From contig NC_134569.1 in NCBI RefSeq assembly GCF_050947875.1, positions 37,113,277 to 37,177,276 on the forward strand: 64,000 nt of DNA. Direction: 5' to 3'. The stretch is from Dermacentor variabilis. Lineage: Eukaryota; Arthropoda; Arachnida; Ixodida; Ixodidae. The notes under the pieces were generated by a model, which was given only the letters and a program-made list of their open reading frames with translations, had not been told where the DNA came from and ran no database searches. Made by a program: the position numbers and the translations under genes. Position 1 is the stretch's first letter, and every line of letters begins with the position of its first letter. Of the stretch, positions 9,340-22,645 are shown piece after piece.

Positions 9340-12300
9340 GTTATGAGTGCTTCGGAAAGAGGCTCCACGTCGGCCGCAGCGGCGGCGCCATTTACAGAGT
9401 GGGCTTGATTCCATTAGGGGGCTCGCCGCCAGGTCTCGGTCCCTTGAGACAAGTGCCCTCCTCCTCCGCCGCCCCCTGCTATTCCGCCTCCACCTTCTCC
9501 CCCTTTACCGCAGCGTTCCCTCTGCCACGCCTGCCTCGTCCACTGCCGACACGCCATCGCAGCCAGGCAAAGCCGAGCCTGGCCGGCACTCGCCCCCTCT
9601 CCCTCTTTACAGCTCAGCCCGCTCTGGTATGGAGAAAAAAAGATAGGGGAAATAGTGAAAGAAAGAAGTGCCTGCCCGATGCTACCGTGCCATCGGCGCA
9701 GGCTAGGCTGCAGCACGCGTACGCGTCTGCCACTGAAGAGATTATATGCGCGCGTACGCGGACCACGTTGAATAAAAAACGATCAAAACGGAGAGAAACG
9801 GAAGAATGCCGAGAAGGGAAAAAAATGGCTCCCCTCTTTCACACGCTCTCAAAGAGAAGCGAGGGTCTGCCCTGGAATACATGTAGAAGACGTGAATCGA
9901 CGGCTACCCAGAATAACGCGCCTTCGAAGAACGTCAGGGTGGAGAACGAAGACTAGAAACAGAGGGATGTGTATAGGTCCATAAAAAATAATGAGCTGAA
10001 ACAGAGCTAGAGAGGGCGTGACGCAGACACTGAATTTAGAAGGCCTGTACGAAAATAGGAGACCGAGCGAAGCCGCCGGAACGCCCCGGCCATTGTTTGG
10101 GAAGGGTGGCGTACCACGCAGAAATAAATAAAAATGGAAGTGAGGGTGAGAAAAAAAAATAAAAGGAGACAACTGAGGAGGCTCTTCGCATGCATACGAA
10201 GGCGGGTTCTCCGGAACCTTGGTTAATAAGCGCCTCTTCGAGAAGTAGTGAGGGTGAAGCATAAATAATGATATTTAAAAATCGGCGATTGTAGTTGTAT
10301 CCTAGGACAAGCTCTAGAGACCACAGAAAGCAATGCCTGCAGCACAAAAATTGCTATAAAGCAAATTAGATTGTATGCGATGAAGTGTGCAGTGCACAGA
10401 CACTGCTCTTGGAACGACCAGGTTAAAAACCATATTCACAGAAATTGTGAATATGAGAGCATAGCTTATAGGAACAAGGAGTTACAGAGTACTACAACGC
10501 GATGCGGTCCTGGTACATTGAATGGAGGGTAAAGCTAAAGAGGTTAAGAAAGGAAGTAAATGCAGGCTTCTTGCGCACCACATTTTCTCTCTGCTTCTCA
10601 TTTAAGTGTTTTTGTTTGCATTTAGTTTCCGCAGGATATTTTCCGAGCCGAAAAATATCCGCCAGCTGCGCCCCGATGCGCGTTTTATAACCGTATATCT
10701 CGCTGGTCAATAAAAAAGGTGGGAGCGAGTATGCAATTTCTTCAGCAACTTCTAACAAATGCACTTAGCGCAGTAGTTTTCATCGTTTCCACGCAACCGC
10801 TGCCTCTCTGTTATCGCGCCCAACGAACGCCATGTGTCGCGTTGCCTCCCTTTTTTCTATCCCTGAGTATAGGCTATGCCCTACGGTGACGAAACTAGCC
10901 CAGACTAAACCGTCGTTGAAATAACCCATGACTTGTCTGACAGATTTTGCCATACTCGATGCTAATATCACGGCACCTGTTAAACACACATCGTGTAAGC
11001 TGACACCAATTATTTGGTCGTAAGTGCGGTTTTCCTCAAGTTTTAAGAGACAAACACGAACGACGAACCACTCGGCAAATAAGTTGCATTTTCACAGCGC
11101 GGTTGGCAGTAAAGTAGCCGGCGAAATGGCCGGTGAGCACCCCTCTCTCTGCCCTTTCCCTTGAAAACAAATAGAAAGAAACAAAAACAAAAGAAAGATT
11201 ACAAGCCTGCCCAGGCAATTAAGCCCTTCTCGCTCCCAATTAGCTGCCAAACCTAGCGCGACTTTTATTAACAACCGCAGGGGGTTCTCCTTATACGACC
11301 CAGAGGAGCGGTGGGTGCGCGCCTCTTTCTCGTTCTCGGGGCCAAAACACCCCATGGTCGTATGCGGCGCGTATACGACCAAAGCCGCGTCCGAGAGAGC
11401 GCCATCCCGAGGGTGTGTATTGAGACGGAAGGTAAAAAAAAGTACGCCAATGGGAAGACCAGAACGACTGCGGCGCGGCGTGGAAGCGCCATGCAAGATC
11501 GCGGGAAGGGAGAGAACGTAAGTCTGCCGAGTGTGCGCGCAATCTCAGGCCTGCTCGCCGGTCCACAGTTGCAACTTCCTAAATGGGACCCCGCGGTGAA
11601 GCTCCTTCGTTTCCGAACCGCGAGCCAAGCTCCTCGGTCTCCGGTCTGTCTGGTCGGCCCGAGGCGGCGATGGCGCAGTAGGCGAAAAGCCGCAGACTTT
11701 TCCCTCGCTCTTGCCTTGCTTTGTTGCCCTGCTGACGACGCCCTCTATATATTGTTCCCTTTCTCCCCATTCCCTTCATCCTGCACGCCGGGATTCTGCA
11801 CAGAGAGCTTACCTCTCACCCTCAGCTGGCGCATGCTTTTACCCTCCGGTGGAATTCCCGGCGCCCGCGAGCCATCCGGAGCCGCTCCCTGCCCTCGGAC
11901 CGTAAAAGGTCTGACCCCTGTCCGGTGGCAGACGATCCCCCACCCCTAATTAAGGCCGGAGAACGACGATACTTCTCGTGCTCTCAATCCGGTTAATTAC
12001 CGAACTGATTTTGAAACGACTTTTTCGGCGCGGCGTCTCCTGCTCCTGCTGATGGGGGTGATGCTGGTGGTTGCTGGTGCTGCATTCTGTTGCCGCCGTT
12101 GCAGCGATTCGCTTCGCCTATTTTCTCCGTTGCTTTTTCTTATCTTTATTATACGCGCTCGTTGGCCGAGAAGGAAGCAACCCCGTGTGAGCTGTTTGTG
12201 AGCCCTTATTTACTGTTGTGGGCTCCCGATCCAAACCAGCCTACGTGGAAGGGACCGGGAGCTTTTATCACTTGTTTGGCTTTATTTCGTGCCACTTGCT

Positions 12301-13477
12301 TAGTTGACGAGGAAAGCGGGATAAAAACAGGTTCTCTCGATAAAAGAAGCGCAGTGCTTGTTTATGTGAGATTCATGTTTGTCTTATTTAATCCCTTTGT
12401 TCTGAGCAGTGTCCTTGTCAAAAGCTCGTCAACCAAGCATCGCATCCCCTGAAATCCCTGAGCCTGGGTTACATGCAACCAGACAGATATCGTACATACG
12501 CTGTTACACAACACGACACGCGACGGTGCAACCATGCACTTTCGATAACATAATGTGTCATTTCATTGATAGCAGTCTTGCAGTAGATATTTCATTCGTA
12601 ATGGCTGAAAGGTGAGGTTTTATCCATCTCTCGTTTCACAAAACTCGCTGTTGGATACTCAGAAGATATTTCTAACCTGGAAACCGCGAAAAGTACTCAA
12701 CGGCTCTTGAACGTAATGAAACATTTTAACGATACAGTCAAGCAGTCTCGCCGCAAAACAGGATGAAAAAGTGGTGATATAATTGGTCTAAGAACAGGCT
12801 TATGACAAGGCACACAACTAGACATTCCGCTAAATGTTTATCGTGTCAACAGATATTCGACATCTTCCGGAAGTCTTTGTTTGCTCAACAATAATAGACG
12901 CAAGAGTGCATTAGGCTGATGGCCGGAAAGACTGGCTCCACTCTTTGCCCAAGATCGTAAGTGTACGGTCCATTACGCGCATGCCACGAAGGAGCATGAC
13001 GGAGTGCACGCCCCCGACAGCCAACAGCTGTCTGCGGCGATGCACATACGGGAACCATATTCTAGTGGTAATTACCTTTTGCAAAATTTTATCTCATCGA
13101 AAATTGAAGCTGGCTGAAAGCCTCTAGTATTATGACTCCATTAGCTGCATCTACATGGCGGTGTATGAAGTATGCATACCAAGTAAAGATGACAAGCGCA
13201 CGTGTACATTTGCAGTGGCCTTAGCAGGGAGCATTGCTATTATTATTTTTTTTCTCGTATCTTAATATTCATTGACTTCGCGACCACCATATCAGAGGTT
13301 CAGGCGGTTGAGCAACAAGCTTTTTTCGCTCGTTCACGTGTGTGCTCTTGTCAACGACCGCAATTTCTGGATCGTCTGTGGTCGACTCGACTGTACTTGA
13401 TGTTAGCGCAGGATAAGCCGCGGTGTGAATGATTGCTTATGAGTCATACTTCCTTACGTTACGCAAGGAGGTATGGC

Positions 13478-13534
13478 TGTCTCTGTGTGTCTGTTTATAC
13501 ATCCTCGTTCAGTCGCGCTTACGCATTCTATCTT
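13478..13534 (+). mobile_element. Half copy of the hairpin retroposon, with TSD
   Basis: A 57-bp insert lies between identical 11-mers GGAGGTATGGC (13467-13477 and 13535-13545). The insert begins TGTCTCTGTGTGTCTG and contains CGTTCAGTCGCGCTTA and ATTCTATC. It matches one arm of the palindrome at 18036-18133 and begins next to that palindrome's axis. It is therefore a single-arm copy of the same family, inserted with a TSD. Confidence 0.8.
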
Positions 13535-13593
13535 GGAGGTATGGCGCCAGCTGCAGCAAAGTTTAATGGAGGTAAAGTGCTTATTCGTGGTCT

Positions 13594-13625
13594 TGCAGTG
13601 GGGCAGAGCTGCAGTGGGGCAGAGC
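13594..13625 (+). repeat. Two tandem copies of a 16-bp unit
   Basis: TGCAGTGGGGCAGAGC is present twice, back to back and identical. Confidence 0.9.
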
Positions 13626-15404
13626 GTACAGGTACGGGACGAAAAAAAATATAATTTATTGATATTTGAACTATCAAATCGCTAGCCATCGCTATTTATC
13701 GCATAAGACTGTCTATTTCATACAAATAATCGGTTAGGTACAGATAGGCCGGTTGAAATTCTCACTCGCCGTAAGCTCCGGCGGCGCACATCATTCGACG
13801 GAACGCAGCTCCTGTTGCCCAGGTAAGTGGACAAGCTTATCGTCACCAAGCATGCAGGCTGGCCGACCAGCAATTCTAACAGTTACACAAGGAAAGCGAA
13901 TCAAATAAACTTACTGCTGTTGCCAAGAAGTTAAGGAAAAAAGTTTGCATGTCCTTCCACTCTATTAATCCTTGCGAACGTGTAATCGCGACAGCCACTT
14001 CTGCAATACGGCAGCACGTTGGCCATTCAAAATATAAAAGCAGGATTGGCTATTGTTTAAGAAAAACGGGACACTAATGCACTTGTTATGTGCGGCGAAT
14101 TTCGATTATTTATCATCGAACTTTTACAGGTTAGGTGAAGCACGGAAGGTGAGTCAGTTCAGGGTGCTCGGCTTAGTTAAGCTAAGTAGTGTCACACACG
14201 CATTTTCAAACACAGCGCCGTCGGTGACGCAAAGATTACAGTTGCTCGTATACGAATACGAGTCCCCCTGACCTTATCCGTCGTTGCAGCTTTAGTCAAA
14301 CGCATTATCCGTGCTCCGCGCTGAATAAAGAGACAAGCAGACGGCTCCTTTGTCTTGGCGACTTTGCAGCGTTGAGACCTTCATCCTTCTCAATACATTT
14401 GTCTTCCTGTGCTGTAATCGTGAAGGCTGAGTTAGCCAAGTGCACAACGTATACGTACGTCCACAGAACGGACAAGCTTTCTGCTTCCTGTCACAAGATA
14501 AGAGGCCGTCACCTCTTGTCGAAATCAAGTCGGTGTGAGGAAACGGGCATCCCATGAATCTCGTTACATTTAATTGAACTTCGTTTTTCTTTCGCTAATC
14601 TCCCCACTCGTCCGTGACATTTGCGGCTCCTATATTCCGCTTCTTTTTCTCGGGAAGAGGCGGTACGAGAATAAATCTATTCGGCTTCTGCTGCTTCATT
14701 CTCTGTTGATACTGAATAACTATAGCACCCATTTCATCCTTTTGTCATAGTTCTTTTTTAGTGCGGGAAGGCGCAGAATAAATAGCGGTTGTTATCTGTA
14801 TGGACGAAAGAACAAAAGGAAACGTGACAGGTACGGAAGCAAATGAACTGGTAAAAGAAACATGACAGCGAATATTTTACTGCGGATTCAAATCTAGCTT
14901 CTTTCGAAGCAACGTGAAGGCTCAAATATTTCTTGACACAAAGCCCATGTCGAAATATGGAAGCACCCATGTCCCCAAAACAGTGTAGGCTTTAATTGGA
15001 GCAAAGAAAGGAAAGGGAATTCGGCAATACACGTCAAAATAAAGCTACTCAAAAGTCATGCAGCAGTGGGTGCCATAGTTTCGGTAGTTGTCTCAGAGCA
15101 ACTACTAGATATCTTCTCATATTACGAAATCATGCTTTTGTTTTTTGTTGACGACGTTAATTTTTACTTCACAGTGGACACCATTTATGGATTTGAGGCA
15201 GGCCATTGAAGAATCGAATATGTTTGTTTTCGTGTCTCCTGTTCAAAGCAACTCACTCACTCTCCGAAGCCTCCACCAAAGCAATTAAGACCGCACACAC
15301 TAGTTTCTCCAATTATAGGCCGCGGTTGACTTAAAAAACCTTTAAATCCACGTGCAGTCCTAAACAATCGTCGCACACAGATGCTCACTAAAGTGAGACG
15401 TGGT
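13626..15404. other. No gene recognised
   Basis: AT-rich DNA. I see no conserved frame or repeat. Confidence 0.6.
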
Positions 15405-15628
15405 TTACCCGCGGCAGTAGCTTAGTGGCTATGGCGTTGCAGTGCTTAGCTCAGGGTTGTGGGTTCGATACCGGCCCTGGCAGGTGCATTTTGATGGGGC
15501 GAAATGCAAAACACGCTCCTGTACCTGGGTGCAAGTTGTAGAACACCAGGTGGTCAAAATTAATTCGTAGTTTCCCACTAAGGCATGCCTTATAATCAGA
15601 TCGTCGTTTTGGCAAGTAAAAAAAAAGA
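15405..15628 (+). mobile_element. tRNA-derived SINE, Ruka-like, diverged
   Basis: The head resembles a tRNA gene, with an A box TAGCTTAGTGGC at 15418-15429 and a B box GGGTTCGATACC at 15461-15472, the internal RNA polymerase III promoter. The body has GGGGCGAAATGCAAAACAC, then ACACCAGGTGGTCAAAAT and TTATAATCAGATCGTCGTTTTGG, in the same order as the better copy at 59733. It ends in a short A run. No TSD was found, so it is probably old. Confidence 0.88.
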
Positions 15629-15723
15629 ACTTCACTAATTTTAGTTTAATGAACAAACACACCACCGTTCGCTTACTTTATTTTTGAATCGAGTCAAACT
15701 ATTCGCAGACTTCCTTAGTTTGC

Positions 15724-15977
15724 ACCCTCCATGGTGGTTTGGCGGCTATGGTGTTGCGCTGCTAAGCACGAGGTCGCGGGATCAAATCCCGGCTGCTGCG
15801 GCTGCATTTCGAAGGAGGCGAAATGCAGAAACGCCCGTGTCCCGCGCATTGGAGGCACATTACAGACATCCTGGTGGGCAAAATTAATCAGGAGTACCCC
15901 AGTACGGCATGCGTCATAATCGAATCATGGTTATGGCCCGTAAAACCCCATTATTAATTTATTTATTCATTCATTCA
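15724..15977 (+). mobile_element. tRNA-derived SINE, Ruka-like
   Basis: The tRNA-like head has GGCGGCTATGG and a B box GGGATCAAATCC at 15778-15789. The body has GGAGGCGAAATGCAGAAACG, TCATAATCGAATCATGGTTATGG and the 3' CCGTAAAACCCCATTATTAA, with an ATTT/ATTC tail. Near-identical 13-mers flank it: TTCCTTAGTTTGC at 15711-15723 and TTCCCTAGTTTGC at 15978-15990 (one mismatch), a likely TSD. It stands about 95 bp after another copy in the same direction. Confidence 0.9.
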
Positions 15978-15990
15978 TTCCCTAGTTTGC

Positions 15991-18023
<2,033 letters not shown>

Positions 18024-18147
18024 GATAGAATCTGTAAGCGTGACTGAACGAGGACGCAGGAAAAAACAGACATACAGAGACAGCGCTGTCTTTGTGTGTC
18101 TGCCTCTTTCTACGTCCTTGTTCAGTCACGCTTATTTTTAATCTTGT
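18024..18147. mobile_element. Hairpin repeat next to the Gypsy element
   Basis: 18036-18133 is an inverted repeat with 49-base arms meeting at the axis AGCGCT (18082-18087). Eight of 49 positions mismatch. The left outer end GATAGAATCTGTAAGCG matches, in reverse complement, the end of the insert at 13478-13534. The right end runs into TTATTTTTAAT, also found at the right end of the hairpin at 50662-50745. No TSD is seen; the right side passes directly into decayed gag sequence. Confidence 0.8.
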
Positions 18148-18149
18148 GG

Positions 18150-18667
18150 GTACTCCTGATCCTCGCCCCCTACTAACATACGCCCAGGCTGCTACCGCGC
18201 CTCTGACCGGCGTTCGTTCAACGTTGTCTCTACCCACATACGCGCAGGTTGGTGTCGCTCCTTCGGCCAATGTCCCCTCAATACCACTTGAGCCTTCATC
18301 GCCCCATCTGACCGCACTATCTGCCAGCGTATCGAGCGGCCCCTACTACCAGCCTTGGCGACAATCTCGTCCTATATGCTATTACTGTGGTTATCGCGGC
18401 CACATCTTACGTTTTTTCCGCAAGCGCCAACAAGATGAGCGTCGCGGGTACGACATAAGTGAACGCGATGCGTATTCTGCTTGGGTACCTTCTCAAAACC
18501 GGCGTTACGCTTCCCCTCCGCGCCGTTCCACATCTCCGCCCTGAACAACCGAGACACCGAATAGTTACCGCAACACCAGACGCCGCTCACCTTCGCCCTT
18601 CCGCCGGTCCTCATCCCCACTCCGGCCTGCCACGTTCACCTCTGACCGTCGCCCGTCAACCAAGTAA
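18150..18667 (+). pseudogene. Gag fragment with CCHC zinc knuckle
   Basis: The frame reads GTPDPRPLLTYAQAATAP, then a Pro/Ser-rich stretch, then the knuckle CYYCGYRGHILRFFRKR around 18379-18430. The canonical pattern is C-x2-C-x4-H-x4-C; here the last Cys is replaced by Phe. A basic Arg/Ser tail follows. TGA at 18542 and TAA at 18665 break the frame. This domain normally binds genomic RNA during packaging. Confidence 0.78.
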
Positions 18668-19398
18668 TGCAGCTTTCGGAGGAAAAACTGCATTTACCGA
18701 CAAGACTACAATTCCTCCAGCGTGCCCTTGTAATATGATGCCTGTGTTCGTTGAGGGTGTGCAAGTTGAAGCTTTGGCGGACACTGATGCCATTTTATCT
18801 GTTAAGCATGCTGATTTGTGTAAGCGTCTCAGGAAAGTTAGAATGCCTTACGATGGACCACTGCTCGTTGCAGCTCAAGGCGACTCTATCCGCCCTTCCA
18901 CGGTTTGTACTGTGCGTGTAATGATCGACGGCATTATCCACCATATACAGTTTGCTGTGCTGTCGCCATGCTCCCACCAGCTCATTTTAGGATGGGATTT
19001 CCTTTCCTCTTCTTCTGCTGCTATATGGGCAACTTTTCGTACATATGGCCGACACCGATTAAAAGCTTGGCGATGAAAAGTACAAGCCACTTCGTCTGCT
19101 CGCTGCAGAAGTTACCGAGCCACCTCTAGGCTGTCAGCAAATTGTGACCATCACGTCCGACGTCATCGACCATAGAGATGCGTTAGTATTACCTTCTGCG
19201 CGTTGTTTCACAAAAGGGACAGCCATTGTATCAGGTTTTATTAGATTTGACAATGGGTCTGCGCTTCTCGCCGCAAGGAACACATCACCAGAGAAAATTC
19301 TCCTTCCAAAAGGCGCCACTTTGACTTTGGCTTGCGTTGGTGATTCCGAGCATCTTTATGTCGTTCCCCTGAAGGCGGCTTCTCCTGAAATCACTTAA
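18668..19398 (+). pseudogene. Gypsy aspartic protease and linker
   Basis: The protease core reads VQVEALADTDAIL at about 18762-18800, and the C-terminal part has the typical HQLILGWDFL. The catalytic triplet, normally Asp-Thr-Gly, is Asp-Thr-Asp at 18780-18788, which should abolish activity. A stop at 19074-19076 and a shift in frame separate it from the linker (SARCFTKGTAIVSGF ... LPKGATL), which ends in TAA at 19396. Confidence 0.85.
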
Positions 19399-20830
19399 GC
19401 TAGACATTCTCCCTCTGCCTCCGCTCTTGCGGCCGTAATCTGCCCCGACTTGACACCTTCGCAGATGCAACAGTTACTTGGTTTGTTGAAGAGGCATGAA
19501 ACTTCACTCGACGCCCATTCTTCGACATTGGGTCATACTTGCCTCACAACGCATGACATTCAGACAGACGGCAGATCTATCGTACGTCGCCGGCCGTATC
19601 GGGTGTCTCTAGCCGAGCGCAAGATTATTGAGGAAAACGTCGCCGACATGCTGCAACGTGAGATAATCCACCCCTCTGCTAGCCCTTGGTCGTCTCCCAT
19701 CGTTTTGGTCCGAAAGAAAGATGGCTCCGTACGATTTCGTGTCGACTGCCGAGCACTCAACAAGGTTACCCGCAAGAATGTATTCCCTATGCCTCGCATT
19801 GACGATGCCCTCAATTCTCTGCAAGGTGCCGAGTGCTTCTCCAGCCTGGATCTGCGTCAGGTTACTGGCAAATTCCGATGCACGAAGACGACAAAGAAAC
19901 GACAGCGTTTGCAACCCCAGATGGCTTTTACGAGTTAAACGTCATGCCCTTCGGCCTCTGCAATGCTCCCGCAACTTTTGAGCGCATGATTGACACTGTT
20001 CTGCGCGGCCTGAATTGGGAAACATGCTTGTGCGATCTGGACGATATCGTTATTTTCTAATCGACATTTGCCCCGCACCTGCAACGTTTGGACGAGGTTC
20101 TCACATGCCGCGCTAACGCTGGTCTTCAGCGCAACACCAGCAAGACAATCAAGGTGTTAGGTCACATTGCGAGGAAGGATGGTATTCGACCTGATCCTGG
20201 AAAAATTTCGGCGGTGCTTTGCTTTCCTCGACCAGAAAAGACCAAATAACTACGCATTTCCTTGGCATCGCTTCCTATTTTCGCCGATTTATACGCGACT
20301 TCGCTTCTATAGCTGCTCCTTTACACAACCTACTTCGTTCTGGTGCTCCCTTCGTGTGGTCACCGGAATGTGAATCTGCCTTTGACCAGCTGAAGGGCAC
20401 CCTCACATCTGAACCTATCCTGTGTCAGTTTGATGAGACTGCACCCACAATCTTGCACACGGACGCTAGCGGCCATGGAATTGGTGCTGTTCTTCTCCAG
20501 CGAGACTCCTCTTTGAGTGAGAGAGTCGTTGCATATGCAAGCCGCATATTCACACTTGCCGACAAGGACTATACCATCACCGAGCAGGAATGCCTAGCTG
20601 TCGTTTGGTCCGTCTAGAAGTTTCGCCCTTATCTCCACGGCCGCCATTTTCCCATCGTTACAGACCATCACGCCTTATGTTGGCTCTCCACACTCAAGAA
20701 CTAGTTAGGACGTCTTGGTCGCTGGATTCTTCGTTGGCAAGAATATGACTTTGAGGTCATCTACAAGTCTGGTAAAAAGCACCAAGACGCAGACTCTCTT
20801 TCTCGCAGCCCGCTTCCTGCAGCCGCACTC
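19399..20830 (+). pseudogene. Gypsy reverse transcriptase and RNase H
   Basis: RT motifs appear in order: LQREIIHPSASPWSSPIVLV, KKDGSVRFRVDCRALNKVT, FSSLDLR, then after a frameshift near 19860 SGYWQIPMHEDD, MPFGLCNAPATFERM, and LDDIVIF. The usual Tyr before LDD is Asp (DLDD at 20034-20045). RNase H shows LHTDASGHGIGAVLLQ, ITEQECLAVVW and VTDHHALCWL, then the tether [15 protein letters not shown]. Stops at 20058, 20617 and 20702 and at least two frameshifts prevent expression. Confidence 0.9.
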
Positions 20831-20859
20831 ATCAATGACTCTGCAACCACTTCAAGGAC

Positions 20860-22216
20860 GCAATCCATGACGTCTCTTCTACGGCGATTTTGTCCTTCGC
20901 CACTCTTGATCATCTCATTTCGGACGACCATGAATCATTTACGTCTTTTCAACTCGCCGATTCTTACTGTCGACGTATTATAGACCACCTTCGTGGAGCT
21001 TCGCGCCCTCCTAACGCCAGGCTTCGTCGACAGCTGACACAATGCAAGCTACAAAACTCCGTGCTGTACCGTCATATCCATCATCCTGACGGACAACGCT
21101 GGGTGCGCGTACTGCCTCGCTGCCTTCGTGCTCGTGTCCTTCAGGCCTCTCATGACGATTTGACTGCTGGCCATCTTGGCATCCAGAAAACTTGAGACCA
21201 CATAAGAAGTCGCTTCTACTGGCCTGGCCTGTTTACCAGTGTGACGAAATACGGCTCTTCCTGCGCCATTTGTCAGCGCGTCAAAAGCGGCCAACATCAG
21301 CTCCTGCCGGGCAGCTACTACCGGTCGCGTGTCCTTCGGAACCGTTCGAGGTTGTTGGCATTGATCTCTATGGGCCACTTCCCATGACTCCAGCCGGTAG
21401 TCGATGGATAGTAACAGCCGTCCACCACCTCACGCGCTATGCCGAAACAGCTTGTGTCAGTTCTGCATCTGCTTCCGAAGTTGCTACCTCCGTTCTTCAA
21501 GCCATATTCCTGCGTCGCGGTGCCCCTCGTGTACTTCTGAGCGACCACGGAAAGACATTTCTTTCAGAACTGGTAGGCGAAGTACTCAGAGCCTCTGGTA
21601 CAACTCACAATACTTCAGGTTACCATCCTCAGACCAACGGCCTGACTGAGCAGTTGCATCGTACGCTCTCTGACATGATAGCCGCCTATATTCAACCAGA
21701 TAACAGAAACTGGGACGCAATTTTGCCATTCGTCACTTTCGCGTATAACACTGCCGTTCAACGCACAACCGGTTACTCGCCATTCTACCTTGTTTATGGC
21801 CGTTCGCCCAGTTCTTTTCTCGACGTTTCTTTCTTTTCTGCCCCTGTCAGTCCATCTCCATCTTCCTGCGAAGAATCTGTTTCCCGCCTTGACCATTGTC
21901 GCCAGCGTGCCCGCTTCAACACCGAAGCCAGACAACAGGACCGCAAGAATCATTATGACGCATCTCATCGCATAGTTTTCTACCAGCCCGGCGATGAAGT
22001 GCTGCTATGGACTGTTCACACTCCGTTCACACTCCTGGTTTGTGTGAGAAGTTCCACTCCCGCTTTACTGGCCTATACATGGTCCTGGAAATTACTTCTG
22101 CCGTTAATCATCGTGTGACCCCTGTTGTTCCATCAACTGAGCACCGTTGCCGCTCTACCGAAGTGCTCCACGTTTCTCGTATGAAGCCCTTCACGCGGCG
22201 TTCCCCGTACCTTTAG
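20860..22216 (+). pseudogene. Gypsy integrase
   Basis: The N-terminal zinc domain (HDDLTAGHLGIQKT, stop, then CAICQRVK) is followed by the catalytic core: GIDLYGPLP with the first Asp, LLSDHGKTFLSE with the second Asp, and HPQTNGLTEQLHRTLSDM with the Glu. FAYNTAVQRTTGYSPFYLVY and a C-terminal VLHVSRMKPF follow. Core residues 21319-22118 are open in one frame; a stop at 21193 and a frameshift near 22000 interrupt the two ends. I see no chromodomain. Confidence 0.9.
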
Positions 22217-22240
22217 GCCGCGGCCAGGATGGCCGCTCTC

Positions 22241-22426
22241 GCGCAGGGGGAATTAGTGTGGGTATTTATTGTGCACTTCTGCATCATCTGCATATTATCA
22301 TCATCATGTGTATGCCCTCCTTCTTCATCGTGCGGGTAGTCGCATCATCATACTGGTCTGTGCCGAGGGTCCTTGGTCGCGTCTCTCAGGCTCAATAAAG
22401 GGCAGCCCTTACTGTGACGTCACAAT
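22241..22426 (+). other. Polypurine tract and putative 3' LTR
   Basis: GCGCAGGGGG at 22241-22250 is placed like a polypurine tract. A TG at 22257 could start the LTR, AATAAA at 22395-22400 would be its polyadenylation signal, and a CA at 22425-22426 could end it. The boundaries are inferred from these short cues only, because there is no second LTR to compare. Confidence 0.5.
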
Positions 22427-22645
22427 TTATTTATACACACTGTCAATACCAATGGAGATTATAACAGGTGGGCAAAAAAGAGACAAGGATTTTAGTACAA
22501 GGCAAAAAAAGAAACATTTATAACTGAACGTCGCGCCATTGACGGCTGTAAGGCATGCAACAAAACGTACAAAACTAAATTGCACAGACAAAATGCAATT
22601 GGCACTGGGCTTATATGAGGACAAATGGAAAAACATGACACTGTT

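Larger units (their letters stand above)
8233..13466. other. Unassigned region with two GC-rich stretches
   Basis: No gene recognised. The stretches 9180-9760 and 11280-11960 are rich in C and G and contain open frames of 185 and 212 codons. These proteins are low-complexity (Ser, Pro, Arg) with no motif, so I read them as chance frames. The rest is ordinary AT-rich DNA. Confidence 0.55.
18148..22426 (+). mobile_element. Ty3/Gypsy LTR retrotransposon, 5'-truncated and decayed
   Basis: The order gag zinc knuckle, aspartic protease, reverse transcriptase, RNase H, integrase, polypurine tract and a single LTR-like end identifies a Ty3/Gypsy element. The 5' LTR, primer-binding site and most of gag are missing; I found no matching LTR upstream in the window. 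The coding part has several stops (18542, 18665, 19074, 19396, 20058, 20617, 20702, 21193) and frameshifts, so it is inactive. No envelope gene is present. Confidence 0.9.

Noticed and set aside
11311..11949. 212-codon open frame on the plus strand
   Set aside because: Same reason: GC-rich, low-complexity, overlapping frames on both strands and no recognisable domain.
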